DNA of 7,252 nucleotides from Elusimicrobiota bacterium (GTDB lineage: Bacteria; Elusimicrobiota; Elusimicrobia; UBA1565; JACRDR01): positions 1 to 7,252 of the forward strand of contig JACQPI010000053.1 of the NCBI GenBank assembly GCA_016207585.1, written 5' to 3'. The notes below the pieces were generated by a model. The model was given only the letters and a program-made list of their open reading frames with translations, made no database searches and was not told the origin of the DNA. This document shows positions 1 to 7,164 of the stretch, in pieces. The position numbers were made by a program, and so were the translations under genes. Numbering within the stretch: the stretch's first letter is position 1; every line of letters begins with the position of its first letter.

Positions 1-2
1 CC

Positions 3-284
3 GACTTGGACGACGACGACAACCCGTGGGGATCGGCCCTCGTGAGCCTTCCCCTGCTCCCCCGCGCTCCACAGCCCTGGGCCGTCGGACCGGAGAGCTC
101 GCCGCAGGAAGTGCGGCGCGGCGCCGTCCCGTTTCATTTTCTGGAGCCCTTGCTCCAGGCCGCCGCGCGAAAAATTCTCGATGGGGCGGCCGGCGCGGCG
201 GGAAAAGGCGCCGGGTCCCTATCCGAAGCCGTGAGGCGCAAGCTCCTGCCTGGGCGAAATCTTCAGAGAATCCCGGCTCGCTGA
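3..284 (+). CDS. C-terminal fragment of an unrecognised protein (5' partial)
   Basis: An open frame enters from the left edge (first full codon at 3) and ends at TGA 282-284, giving about 93 residues. I do not recognise the protein. It starts with an acidic stretch (DLDDDDNPWG), continues as a Pro-rich linker, and ends in an Ala/Lys/Arg-rich, probably helical tail (HFLEPLLQAAARKIL near residues 45-60, then a Gly/Ala-rich turn and a basic end, RRKLLPGRNLQRIPAR). Third codon positions are mostly G or C, as in the clear genes of this window, and this is the main evidence that it is coding. It converges on purB and the two stop regions overlap by 22 bp. No intrinsic terminator is visible between them. 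The alternative is that it is a chance frame in GC-rich downstream sequence. Confidence 0.5.
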   Translation, partial: DLDDDDNPWGSALVSLPLLPRAPQPWAVGPESSPQEVRRGAVPFHFLEPLLQAAARKILDGAAGAAGKGAGSLSEAVRRKLLPGRNLQRIPAR

Positions 285-1573
285 AACAGTACCCGGGTCG
301 ACGCCCCGTAACCGTCCAGATCGAAACAAGCCCGGATATCCCGTACGGAGAGCACGCGCCGCACGTCCGGATCGGCGCCCAACACATCGCAAAAATTCCC
401 CCCATTTTTCCAGCACTTCATCGCGTTGCGCTGCACGAGCTCGTAGGCCTCAAGCCTCCCGAGGCCTCGGTCGATGAGCCGCAGCAGGACCCGCTGGGAA
501 AACGCGAGCCCGCGGGAACTCTCGAGGTTTTCCTTCATCCGGCGAGGATAGACCTGCAAGCCCCGCACAACGGCCAGGAAGCGATGCAGCATGAAATCCA
601 AGAGGATGCTCGCGTCGGAAAAAACGACGCGCTCCACCGAGGAATGGGTGATGTCGCGCTCATGCCAGAGCGCCGCATTCTCAACGATCGCGCTTTCATA
701 GGACCGGATCATTCGCGCCAGGCCGCAGAGATTCTCGCATAGGATCGGATTGCGCTTATGCGGCATGGCGGAAGAACCCTTCTGATCCTTCCCGAACGGC
801 TCCTCCACCTCCAAAACTTCCGTCCTTTGCAGATGCCGGATTTCGACGGCAAAGCGCTCGATCGAAGTCGCCGTCAACACCAGGGCATGGAAAAAATCGG
901 CGTGGCGATCGCGCGGCACGACCTGGGTGCCGAGCGGCTCGGGCTTGAGACCGAAGCGCCGCAGGACGGCCGCCTCGACGGCCGGGGAGACATGGCTGAA
1001 GGTCCCCACCGCGCCCGAGAGCTTGCCGTAGCGGATCACGTCCCGGGCGCGCCGCAGGCGCTCCAGGTCGCGCACGATTTCGGCATGCCAGCCCGCCAGC
1101 TTGATCCCGAAGGTGATGGGCTCCGCGTGAACGCCGTGCGTTCTGCCCGCCATCCATGTTTTCGCATGGCGTCTGGCCAGGACACGGACCGCGCCGGCCA
1201 CTTGCCCCAGCCCTTCCAAGAGGAGATCGCAGGCCTGCGACAGCTGCAGCGCCAGCACGGTGTCCATGATGTCCGAGGAGGTCAGGCCGTAGTGAAGGTA
1301 GCGGTCGACCGCCGAGGCCCGACGCCCGACCCCGGCCGATAGGACCTCGAGGAGCGCCACGATCTCGTGAGCATTGCGGGCTTCGGCTCTCCGGACCCGT
1401 TCGGACAGAGGCCGGGAGGCCAATCGCCTCAGGGCGCCTATCTGCGGGCGCGGGATCCTCTTGTGCCGCGCCAGCGCCTCCAGGAAAACGACCTCGACTT
1501 CGAGCATCTTGCGATAACGGCTCTCCTGCGACCAAATTCCGGCCATCTCGGGTCTCGTATAGCGCTCGATCAT
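263..1573 (-). CDS. purB: Adenylosuccinate lyase
   Basis: This 436-residue enzyme of the fumarase/aspartase superfamily acts in the cytoplasm as a homotetramer. It cleaves fumarate from SAICAR in de novo purine synthesis and from adenylosuccinate in AMP synthesis. The length and start (MIERYTRPEMAGIW) match the roughly 430-residue B. subtilis-type PurB. Visible motifs are AHEIVAL with His69 (equivalent to the active-site His68 of the B. subtilis enzyme), HYGLTSSD at 94-101, GRTHGVHAEP at 143-152 with catalytic His146, KLSGAVGTF at 184-192, and the flexible signature loop GSSAMPHKRNP at 266-276 carrying the catalytic serine (267 or 268). LWHERDITHSS at 302-312 is also typical. All key residues are present. 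It is the last gene of the cluster, 25 nt after the MFS gene, with its own GGAGG ribosome-binding site, so it is probably co-transcribed. Confidence 0.97.
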   Translation of the reverse strand: MIERYTRPEMAGIWSQESRYRKMLEVEVVFLEALARHKRIPRPQIGALRRLASRPLSERVRRAEARNAHEIVALLEVLSAGVGRRASAVDRYLHYGLTSSDIMDTVLALQLSQACDLLLEGLGQVAGAVRVLARRHAKTWMAGRTHGVHAEPITFGIKLAGWHAEIVRDLERLRRARDVIRYGKLSGAVGTFSHVSPAVEAAVLRRFGLKPEPLGTQVVPRDRHADFFHALVLTATSIERFAVEIRHLQRTEVLEVEEPFGKDQKGSSAMPHKRNPILCENLCGLARMIRSYESAIVENAALWHERDITHSSVERVVFSDASILLDFMLHRFLAVVRGLQVYPRRMKENLESSRGLAFSQRVLLRLIDRGLGRLEAYELVQRNAMKCWKNGGNFCDVLGADPDVRRVLSVRDIRACFDLDGYGASTRVLFQRAGIL

Positions 1574-1584
1574 CGTCGTTGATT

Positions 1585-1589
1585 CCTCC
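1585..1589 (-). promoter_or_regulatory. Ribosome-binding site of purB
   Basis: GGAGG on the minus strand lies 11 nt before the purB ATG (1571-1573), inside the 25-nt gap after the MFS stop. It supports the MIERYTRP start. No promoter-like sequence fits in the gap. Confidence 0.7.
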
Positions 1590-1598
1590 GTATTGCGA

Positions 1599-2870
1599 TC
1601 ATTCCTTGCCGTTTGCCATGGGCCCGCACTCCGCCAGCTCGATTCCTACCGCGACCGCCCCCGTTCCACGATGCCTGGGCAACCCTTGCTCTTCCGGACT
1701 CAGTTGAGGCACCAGCGAACGGAAAATGCCCGCCGCCAAAAGCGCGGCGCACCCGACGAGCACCCAGGGAGCCCCTACCCAATGAGGGCTCAGATACTGC
1801 AACCCCGCGCCGCCGCCCAAGGGACCCAAGGCGGCTCCGACCTGGTGGAAAAGCCCCCAAAATCCAAGATACCGCCCCTTCAGCTCGACGGGCGCTAAAT
1901 TGGCCGCCAGGGTATGCAGGGCCGGGGAGAGCGCTATCTCGCCGAACGTGACGATGGCGACCGCGCAGGCCATCGGGTAGAGGTGGCGCGCCAGCCCCGC
2001 CCACAAATATCCCGCCGCATACAGCATGCTTCCGACTCCCAAGGCCGTGGTCAGAGGAAATCGGCCCAACCACAACCCCAGTGGATACTGCAGCAAGACC
2101 ACCATCGCCCCGTTGAGGGAAAACAGCATGCCCACCTGGCGCTCGTTCAGCCCCGCGTATTGGACCGAGTGAATCGACAGCGACACGACCAGCTGCGCCA
2201 TCACCGCCGCGATCACCAAGCTCCCCGCGCAAAATCTAAGGAACCGCTTGTCCCGCCTCACCCGCCATAGTGCGCCGAAGTCGATGGCGGAACGCCTGGC
2301 CAGGCGAGGGTGATCCCCGAGTCCGATCGTCACGAGCGCCGCGCACAGGCCGCCGGCCAAGGCGCTCATCAAAAAAAGCAGGGCATAGGACCGTTGCGCC
2401 AACAACCCCCCGATCGCCGGCCCGATCGCCCAGCCCAGATTCGTCGCGATCCGCAGGAGGCCGTACGCCTGCGCGCGCTCGTGGGAGGGGCAGTGGTCCG
2501 CCACCCAACCCCGCGCGGCCGGGGCGAAGCCGTTGGCCCCCAGGCTCGACAAGAAGAGCAACAGGATCAGCCCTCCCAAGGGCCAGCGCCACAGCACCGC
2601 CGCCGACATCGCGAGGGCGGCCAAGGTGCGTCCCCACAAGGAATACAACATGACGCGCCGGCGGCCCAGAACGTCCGAGTATTCCCCCCCGATAAGCTGA
2701 CTGGCCGCCGACAACACCATGATCGCCGACAGGAAGGCCCCCACGAGCGACAACGAGACGCCGCGGTCGCGGTGCAGGTAGAGCGCGAAAAATGGATAGG
2801 AGAGGGCCATCCCCCCGTCCACGATCGCCTGGGAGACGCACAGAAGCCAAAGCCCGGAACGGTATTTCAA
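1599..2870 (-). CDS. Major facilitator superfamily transporter (drug:H+ antiporter-like)
   Basis: This is a very hydrophobic inner-membrane carrier of 423 residues with about 12 predicted helices. The loop after helix 2 has an MFS motif A-like sequence (GGEYSDVLGRRRVM, 61-74). NGFAPAARGWVADHCPSHERAQAYGLLR at 113-140, shown here only by its ends, and NLGWAIGPAIGG at 144-155 resemble the MdtH/DHA1-type branch. A charged central loop (about 184-210) separates the two six-helix halves. The substrate cannot be read from sequence. I chose the TTG at 2868-2870 because it forms a TTGA overlap with the pyrE stop and starts just before helix 1. An ATG at 2936 would add 22 polar residues but overlap pyrE by 70 nt. 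Neither start has a strong Shine-Dalgarno. Its place between pyrE and purB allows, but does not prove, transport of a nucleobase or related compound. Confidence 0.9.
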   Translation of the reverse strand: MKYRSGLWLLCVSQAIVDGGMALSYPFFALYLHRDRGVSLSLVGAFLSAIMVLSAASQLIGGEYSDVLGRRRVMLYSLWGRTLAALAMSAAVLWRWPLGGLILLLFLSSLGANGFAPAARGWVADHCPSHERAQAYGLLRIATNLGWAIGPAIGGLLAQRSYALLFLMSALAGGLCAALVTIGLGDHPRLARRSAIDFGALWRVRRDKRFLRFCAGSLVIAAVMAQLVVSLSIHSVQYAGLNERQVGMLFSLNGAMVVLLQYPLGLWLGRFPLTTALGVGSMLYAAGYLWAGLARHLYPMACAVAIVTFGEIALSPALHTLAANLAPVELKGRYLGFWGLFHQVGAALGPLGGGAGLQYLSPHWVGAPWVLVGCAALLAAGIFRSLVPQLSPEEQGLPRHRGTGAVAVGIELAECGPMANGKE

Positions 2871-3466
2871 TCTTCGAGGCCCGTCTTCAGCGTCCCGACC
2901 TGACGCAAAGGCGTTATGGGAATTTGCTGCGCGCATAAAGAACACGAATCCACGGAGCTGAGCCTGACCGGATACGGCACCAGGGCCCGGACTGGAATCT
3001 TGAGCGGGAACGGAGTCAGGGATCGATCCGCGATCGCGGCGACGCCGACCACCTTGGCCCGGTGAGCCCAAGCCAGCGAGACGACCTCGCTGGTCGTCCT
3101 CCCCGTGGTCAGCACGTCCTCGACGATCAAGGTGCGTTCTCCGGGCTCCAAGCGGAAATCCCTTTTGAGCACCATCGCTCCCTCCACGCGCTCCACGAAG
3201 ATGGCCCGGCATTTCTTGACCCGGGCCACTTCCTGGCCGATGATCACCCCGCCCATGCCGGGGGACAAAACGACGTCGATCGCCTGCGGGAATTTCGCGG
3301 CCAAGGCCTTGGCTAGTTTCTGGGCGATATGGGGGTATTGAAGGACGACCGCCGTCTGAACGTAGGTCGGACTGTGAAGCCCCGAGGACAACTCGAAATG
3401 CCCCTGGATGATCGCTCCATGTTCCTGCAATACGCCGATGATTCCCGCCTTCTCCAACCGACTCAT
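2867..3466 (-). CDS. pyrE: Orotate phosphoribosyltransferase
   Basis: This 199-residue cytoplasmic enzyme joins orotate and PRPP to give orotidine 5'-monophosphate, the fifth step of de novo pyrimidine synthesis. The N-terminal part has HFELSSGLHSPTY (23-35), the usual PyrE substrate loop region. SPGMGGVIIGQEVA (68-81) follows. The PRPP-binding motif LIVEDVLTTGRTTSE is at 113-127 with its two acidic residues (Glu116, Asp117). The C-terminus carries CSLCAQQIPITPLRQVG (175-191), a Cys-x-x-Cys tail that I recall from a short bacterial PyrE subgroup, so this looks complete. Its ATG overlaps the asmA stop as ATGA and has a near-perfect Shine-Dalgarno inside the end of asmA. Its own stop overlaps the start of the MFS gene. 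Translation of the three genes is therefore probably coupled. Confidence 0.96.
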   Translation of the reverse strand: MSRLEKAGIIGVLQEHGAIIQGHFELSSGLHSPTYVQTAVVLQYPHIAQKLAKALAAKFPQAIDVVLSPGMGGVIIGQEVARVKKCRAIFVERVEGAMVLKRDFRLEPGERTLIVEDVLTTGRTTSEVVSLAWAHRAKVVGVAAIADRSLTPFPLKIPVRALVPYPVRLSSVDSCSLCAQQIPITPLRQVGTLKTGLED

Positions 3467-5754
3467 GTGCCACCTCCTTGGGTCGCCCGTCTTTTTTGCA
3501 ACGCCTCGCGCAGGGAATTTTCGATCGCATCCTCCTCCATCTTGCGGTACTCGAGCCGGAGGTCGGGATGATTCAGGTTGCCTTCCACGAAAAATCCGAT
3601 CGAAGGGCGGCCCTTTTGGTCCGTCAGATACTCCGGCAGGGAACCTCGGGAACGGTTCAAGCGGGTCAGGATGTGGAGCTGGACCTGTTCCGCGGGGAAG
3701 TCCACGATGCCGTCCGCATAAGCCAGCAGGGGGCCGCTGTCCACGTGGAACAAGTCCACGCCGACCACCCCCTGTTTCAGCGTGTACTCTCCGTAAATCC
3801 GGTTGAAATCGATGGTCTTCGGGTATGCGGTATTGAGGCTGATGACCGTCATGTTATTGAGCTTATGCATGAAGACAAACGGCAGGAATACCACGCGCAG
3901 TATCTTATTTTCCTTTTCCAAAGAGGGGATGTCGAAGACCTTCCCGGGGCCGAACCCGACCCGGATGCTCCCGTTCACTTTGTGAAGTCCCGTGGAAATC
4001 CCGCGAAGGTTCCATTTCCCCTCCAGCTTGAATGTCTGGAAATTCGGATAGACCACCTCGCCGACCTCCAGCCGCCCCGAAAGGGCGGGGAAGGTCTTGG
4101 GAAAGGAGGTCCGGAATACCCTGGCCCAGGGACCCGTCCTGGGAGGCTCGGATTGAGGGCGTATCTGGGAGACGATTCGCGATACGCTCGCGATCGCCTC
4201 GTCGAGCTTCAGACGGTCGGCGGTCCCGTCCAAAACGACGGCGCGCGACGGGTCCAATCCCTGGATTTTCCCCTGGAGTTTGACGCGGGACGCCCCCCAG
4301 ACGGCCAGGAGATGTTCGATCTCCAAGTCCTTCTGTCGGACCTTCGCCTGGATACCCAGCTCGGAAAACTTCTCCCCGTAGATTTCGACCGCCCCCCTGG
4401 AAATCGCCAGGGACAGGTTTTGCATATCGTCGCTTCCCTTCAGCGTCCCATCGATCCCCATCAGCCGATGCCGTTCAAGGAATCTCCCCCAGGCCCCCCG
4501 CGTCTGTATGGAAAAATCCCCGATACGCCACAACGCCGCGGGATCCCGCAAATCCCCGTATACGCTAAGCCGGCCCGAGATATCTCCGTCCAAGCCGTGC
4601 CGGGAACCGCCCTGCCACAAACCCCCGATGGGCCCCAGGCGCGCCTGAGGAAGCGTCGCCGTTACGCGATACCGGGCGGTGGAGCTCGAAAAATGCATGA
4701 CCCCCTGCAGTCGGAGACTCAAGGGATTTCCGACCCTTCCCCAAACGCTCAGGCGCGTCTCCGCCGTCGTCTCGGGGGCCAAGTCGATCTTCCAGTCGCT
4801 TGCCGGCACGACGACGCCCCAGGAGGCGAGTTGCTGGAATCCAAGCTTCGCCGAGGCCGCGCTCTCGCCCGGCGCCTTCAAGACCGCCGGCAGAAAGCCG
4901 GTCCATACCTCCCGGGAAAGCCGCGGGACATGGATGGAGGCCTTGATTCGAGGGGCGGTGAAGTCCTCCAAACGAACGGACGCCGTCGCGGTTTTTCCTC
5001 CCGCCTCGCCGCGGAATTTTTCGATCGAGAGGTAGGCGTCTTCCCAATGCATCCGCCCCAAGGACGCCGAGCCGACCCAAGAGGACCGCGTTCGGATCGA
5101 AACTCCCTCGAATTCGCTCGAATTCTCGCACGCGCCGCTGAAGGTGAACGGCCGGGAGGAATCGAATCCCTCGACCCAAAAGTTGAACTCGCGAAATTCA
5201 TGCGCGCGGCGCCGCAGAAGATCCCGGACCGCCACGACGCCGTGATCCACCTCCATCTCGTCGACGGCCAAAGTCACCGGGAGCCGCCCCGGAGCCAGCG
5301 GCGAGGCGGCGGTCCCTCCCTCCGGACGGGCCAGGACATCGGCGATGTTCCAACGGCCGTCGGCGCGCCGGACCAGTTCGATGCGCGGGCGAACCAGCCG
5401 CAATTCGTTGAGCTCCAAACGCCGGCGGAGCAAGGCGAGCCAGTTGTACTTGGCCAAAACGACCTCGCTCGACAGGAACTCGGCGCCAGGAAAGTCGGGC
5501 GACTCCAGCACGCGCAGCCCGCGCACCCGTATTCCCTGGGTCAGGAGGAATCGCACGTCCTGTATCTCGACCGGGCGATGGAACGCCTCCTGCAGCTGGT
5601 TGATCAGTATGGGGCGCAGGTTTTCGGGCGTGATAAAAGCCCTGATCATCGCGGCGAACGCCGCCGCGACGGCGACCGCGAGCAGGACCAGAAACGCGCA
5701 AAAACGCAGCGCATAACGCAGCAATCGGGCGGCGGTTCTAACGCTACGGCGCAT
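3463..5754 (-). CDS. AsmA-like family envelope protein
   Basis: This 763-residue protein has one N-terminal membrane anchor (about residues 13-39, preceded by a basic RRSVRTAARLLR region). A long, beta-rich, probably periplasmic body follows. The segment after the anchor (FITPENLRPILINQL, 40-54, then RPVEIQDV at 60-67) and NELRLVRPRIELVRR followed by DGRWNIADVL (116-141) are the hallmarks of the AsmA N-terminal domain. The C-terminal part (about 640-745, with GVVGVDLFHVDSG, DGIVDFPAEQVQL and EGNLNHPDLRLEY) matches the conserved end of AsmA-like proteins. The family is related to bridge-like lipid-transfer proteins (TamB/YhdP group) and is linked to outer-membrane phospholipid balance, so a diderm envelope is implied. 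Transfer activity here is inference. ATG 5754 is the only start after an in-frame upstream TGA. Its Shine-Dalgarno is weak (GGAAAG). The gene uses no TTA, CTA or TCA codons from 3478 to its start. Confidence 0.9.
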   Translation of the reverse strand: MRRSVRTAARLLRYALRFCAFLVLLAVAVAAAFAAMIRAFITPENLRPILINQLQEAFHRPVEIQDVRFLLTQGIRVRGLRVLESPDFPGAEFLSSEVVLAKYNWLALLRRRLELNELRLVRPRIELVRRADGRWNIADVLARPEGGTAASPLAPGRLPVTLAVDEMEVDHGVVAVRDLLRRRAHEFREFNFWVEGFDSSRPFTFSGACENSSEFEGVSIRTRSSWVGSASLGRMHWEDAYLSIEKFRGEAGGKTATASVRLEDFTAPRIKASIHVPRLSREVWTGFLPAVLKAPGESAASAKLGFQQLASWGVVVPASDWKIDLAPETTAETRLSVWGRVGNPLSLRLQGVMHFSSSTARYRVTATLPQARLGPIGGLWQGGSRHGLDGDISGRLSVYGDLRDPAALWRIGDFSIQTRGAWGRFLERHRLMGIDGTLKGSDDMQNLSLAISRGAVEIYGEKFSELGIQAKVRQKDLEIEHLLAVWGASRVKLQGKIQGLDPSRAVVLDGTADRLKLDEAIASVSRIVSQIRPQSEPPRTGPWARVFRTSFPKTFPALSGRLEVGEVVYPNFQTFKLEGKWNLRGISTGLHKVNGSIRVGFGPGKVFDIPSLEKENKILRVVFLPFVFMHKLNNMTVISLNTAYPKTIDFNRIYGEYTLKQGVVGVDLFHVDSGPLLAYADGIVDFPAEQVQLHILTRLNRSRGSLPEYLTDQKGRPSIGFFVEGNLNHPDLRLEYRKMEEDAIENSLREALQKRRATQGGGT
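3472..3479 (-). promoter_or_regulatory. Ribosome-binding site of pyrE, inside asmA
   Basis: AAGGAGGT on the minus strand ends 5 nt before the pyrE ATG (3464-3466). It is the strongest Shine-Dalgarno in the window and also encodes the Gly-rich C-terminus of the AsmA-like protein. It fixes the pyrE start and suggests pyrE is translated efficiently relative to its neighbours. Confidence 0.85.
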
Positions 5755-5790
5755 GGTTTCTTTCCGAACAAATTTAAGGCATCAACCATT

Positions 5791-5845
5791 CCTTGCGCAA
5801 TGCTCAGTCACGGTTCGATTTTATAATTTTGGCTCGCCCGCAAGG
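5791..5845. repeat. 7-bp inverted repeat around the candidate promoter -10
   Basis: CCTTGCG at 5791-5797 and CGCAAGG at 5839-5845 (plus strand) are perfect inverted copies flanking the TATAAA element. The left arm continues into an 8-bp palindrome, TTGCGCAA (5793-5800). Such symmetry could be an operator, but seven bases can arise by chance and no regulator is identified. Confidence 0.2.
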
Positions 5846-5849
5846 TAAA
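5820..5849 (-). promoter_or_regulatory. Candidate sigma70-type promoter for the asmA-pyrE-MFS-purB cluster
   Basis: In the 99-bp gap before asmA, the minus strand reads TTTACC (5844-5849), an 18-bp spacer, then TATAAA (5820-5825) in an AT-rich patch unlike the surrounding sequence. These match TTGACA and TATAAT at 4 of 6 and 5 of 6 positions. Initiation near 5813 would give a leader of about 60 nt. Read-through from the upstream pair of genes is also possible, since no terminator hairpin with a T-run is visible. Confidence 0.45.
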
Positions 5850-5853
5850 TAAG

Positions 5854-6435
5854 TTAGATCACGCACCACAGGGCGAACGCCGAGCCCAAGGGGAGCCACA
5901 GGTTGTCGTTGAAAGGAAGCGGGAGGAGCTCCAGCAGCGTCGCGGCCGCCGCGCCGGCCCAAGGAGCGCCGCCGCGAAGTCCGGCCGCGAACCCGCAAAG
6001 AAGGCATGCCGCGAAGCAGCCCAGGCTTCCCTCGATCGTCTTGAAGCCGATGCCGATGCGCCGGCGCCCGAAGGCCTTCCCCACCAGCGCGGCCGCGAGG
6101 TCTCCGAAGACTTGATAGAGCAGCGCCGCTTCCGCCACGTGCGGCCGATCCCCGAACCCGTAGAGCGTCAGCCAGCAACCGAGGGTCGTCCAAAAAATAC
6201 CGCTGACCTGCCTTGTCTCGTGCTCCCGATGGATGCCCGGGAAGAGGTCGAGGACCCGCCGGTTGAAGGCGGGGCTTCGCAGCCGAGCGGCCTCGATGCA
6301 GCTTTCCGCCGCGAACCAGACCCCGATGATCCATAGCGCGGTCGTACGGCCCAGGCTCCAAAAAACCGCCAGAAAGGCCAGTCCAATCAGGTGCACGGCC
6401 TTGCGCCGTACTTCCATGCGATAGTCCAACGTCAT
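5854..6435 (-). CDS. CTP-dependent diacylglycerol/polyprenol/phytol kinase family membrane protein
   Basis: This 193-residue polytopic membrane protein has five to six likely helices. It has the ordered motifs of the family that includes yeast Dgk1 and Sec59 and plant VTE5: RRKAVHL (10-16) at the N-terminus, HETRQVSGIFW (72-82), GDLAAALVGKAFG (111-123), KTIEGS (132-137), and an acidic, Asn-rich LLELLPLPFNDNLWLPL (168-184). These enzymes phosphorylate a lipid alcohol, usually with CTP. The family resembles CDP-diglyceride synthases and is often annotated as phosphatidate cytidylyltransferase. The bacterial substrate (diacylglycerol, undecaprenol, phytol or other) cannot be told from sequence. 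Its ATG overlaps the stop of the M50-like gene as ATGA, and GGGAGA (6446-6451) lies 10 nt upstream as ribosome-binding site. A 5-bp hairpin (6436-6440 with 6448-6452) could mask that site. The pair is probably translationally coupled. Confidence 0.85.
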   Translation of the reverse strand: MTLDYRMEVRRKAVHLIGLAFLAVFWSLGRTTALWIIGVWFAAESCIEAARLRSPAFNRRVLDLFPGIHREHETRQVSGIFWTTLGCWLTLYGFGDRPHVAEAALLYQVFGDLAAALVGKAFGRRRIGIGFKTIEGSLGCFAACLLCGFAAGLRGGAPWAGAAAATLLELLPLPFNDNLWLPLGSAFALWCVI

Positions 6436-7148
6436 CGGGAAAACGTCTCCCGGGCGCCGAGAAGTTTCTCCCAGCCCGCCAGGACGACCGCACCCAGCCC
6501 TGCCCAGGCCTCACGAGTTATCGCCCACGTCCACCCGGCGAAGCGGGACACCGACACGGCCCCCGGGAACAAGCATTTCATCGCCAGACCCAGGAAGACC
6601 GCATTGAAGAGGACGATCAAAACGACCGAAAAAAAGATTCCGCCGGCCTGGTCCAGATCGGGCTGCCGCCTCGCCCACAATACCTCCGCCGTATGGAGGA
6701 AATGGAATCCCAATGCCAATCCCATCCCCAACAGAAACGCGTCGTGCGCGACGGCCGCCCAAGGCCCGGCGGGAGGGCTCAACCAAACCAGCAGGCGGTA
6801 CAGGAACACGACTCCCACCGCGTAGATCGGCACGATGTACGGAGCCAAGGCGATGAAAATGTTGGAGTGGCTCAAGTCGACATGCCCCCCCTTGTCGCGC
6901 ACGGCAAACCCGAGAACCCTGGCCCCGCTCATCCAGCCCGCCACCGCATGAGCCAATTCATGCCCGAACACATATGCCCGGCCCGCCCTGAACAGGTAAA
7001 GCCAAGCGAGCGGATATCCCGCAAAACCGACGAGGAACGGCCAGGTCCTGCGGGCATCCGAGAAGAGCGTTCCCATGAGGCGCAAGGACGCCGCAGCGGC
7101 TCCCAGGGCGGTCGGCGCCAGAATAAGGCCGATCAGCCATTTGGTCAT
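6432..7148 (-). CDS. M50-like membrane zinc metallopeptidase family protein
   Basis: This is a polytopic membrane protein of 238 residues with about six hydrophobic segments. FGHELAHAVAGWMSG (61-75) holds the zinc-binding HExxH motif (His63, Glu64, His67) inside a hydrophobic stretch, as in intramembrane S2P-type peptidases. GGHVDLSHSN and then IALAPYIVPIYAVG (87-112) follow the pattern of the short M50B-like group. RRQPDLDQAGGIFFS (160-174) has aspartates (164, 166) that could give the third zinc ligand, although the classical NPDG motif is absent. The substrate is unknown and proteolysis is inference. The first codon is probably ATG at 7148, which overlaps the stop of a small upstream frame. 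A TTG at 7172 would add eight residues. The Shine-Dalgarno is weak (GCGGAAACC before ATG). Its stop overlaps the lipid-kinase start, suggesting a two-gene envelope unit. Confidence 0.8.
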   Translation of the reverse strand: MTKWLIGLILAPTALGAAAASLRLMGTLFSDARRTWPFLVGFAGYPLAWLYLFRAGRAYVFGHELAHAVAGWMSGARVLGFAVRDKGGHVDLSHSNIFIALAPYIVPIYAVGVVFLYRLLVWLSPPAGPWAAVAHDAFLLGMGLALGFHFLHTAEVLWARRQPDLDQAGGIFFSVVLIVLFNAVFLGLAMKCLFPGAVSVSRFAGWTWAITREAWAGLGAVVLAGWEKLLGARETFSR

Positions 7149-7164
7149 GGTTTCCGCTCTGCCG
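7141..7164. repeat. 24-bp direct repeat, gene-proximal copy (covers the M50-like start codon)
   Basis: This perfect 24-bp copy is identical to 7212-7235. On the minus strand it reads CGGCAGAGCGGAAACC, then the ATG, then ACCAA, so it contains the leader, start codon and first codons of the M50-like gene. Bases on both sides of the repeat differ. Confidence 0.9.

Noticed and set aside
9..20. Four tandem GAC triplets as a possible microsatellite
   Set aside because: Four units are too few to matter and they simply encode an acidic run in the plausible plus-strand frame.
26..742. A 238-codon plus-strand frame opposite purB, with another at 758-1342
   Set aside because: Both are in phase with purB codons on the opposite strand and arise from the same codon bias. 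purB itself is unambiguous.
2236..2850. A 204-codon minus-strand frame inside the MFS gene
   Set aside because: It is an alternative-frame shadow rich in Gly and Arg with no hydrophobic segments, while the MFS frame shows intact helices.
1599..3530. A 643-codon minus-strand frame that would extend the MFS protein through pyrE
   Set aside because: The part above 2936 is out-of-frame pyrE sequence with low-complexity Gly/Arg-rich translation. pyrE is certain there, so the real MFS start is near its stop.
5107..5125. A 9-bp direct repeat CTCGAATTC occurring twice, 10 bp apart
   Set aside because: It lies inside the AsmA-like coding sequence and encodes ordinary residues (Glu-Asn-Ser-Ser-Glu-Phe-Glu). 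With only two short copies, chance is adequate.
3478..5826. A 782-codon open frame on the plus strand, antisense to the whole AsmA-like gene
   Set aside because: It is exactly in phase with the sense codons, so it exists only because the AsmA-like gene avoids TTA, CTA and TCA. The translation has no recognisable domain, whereas the sense protein has clear AsmA motifs.
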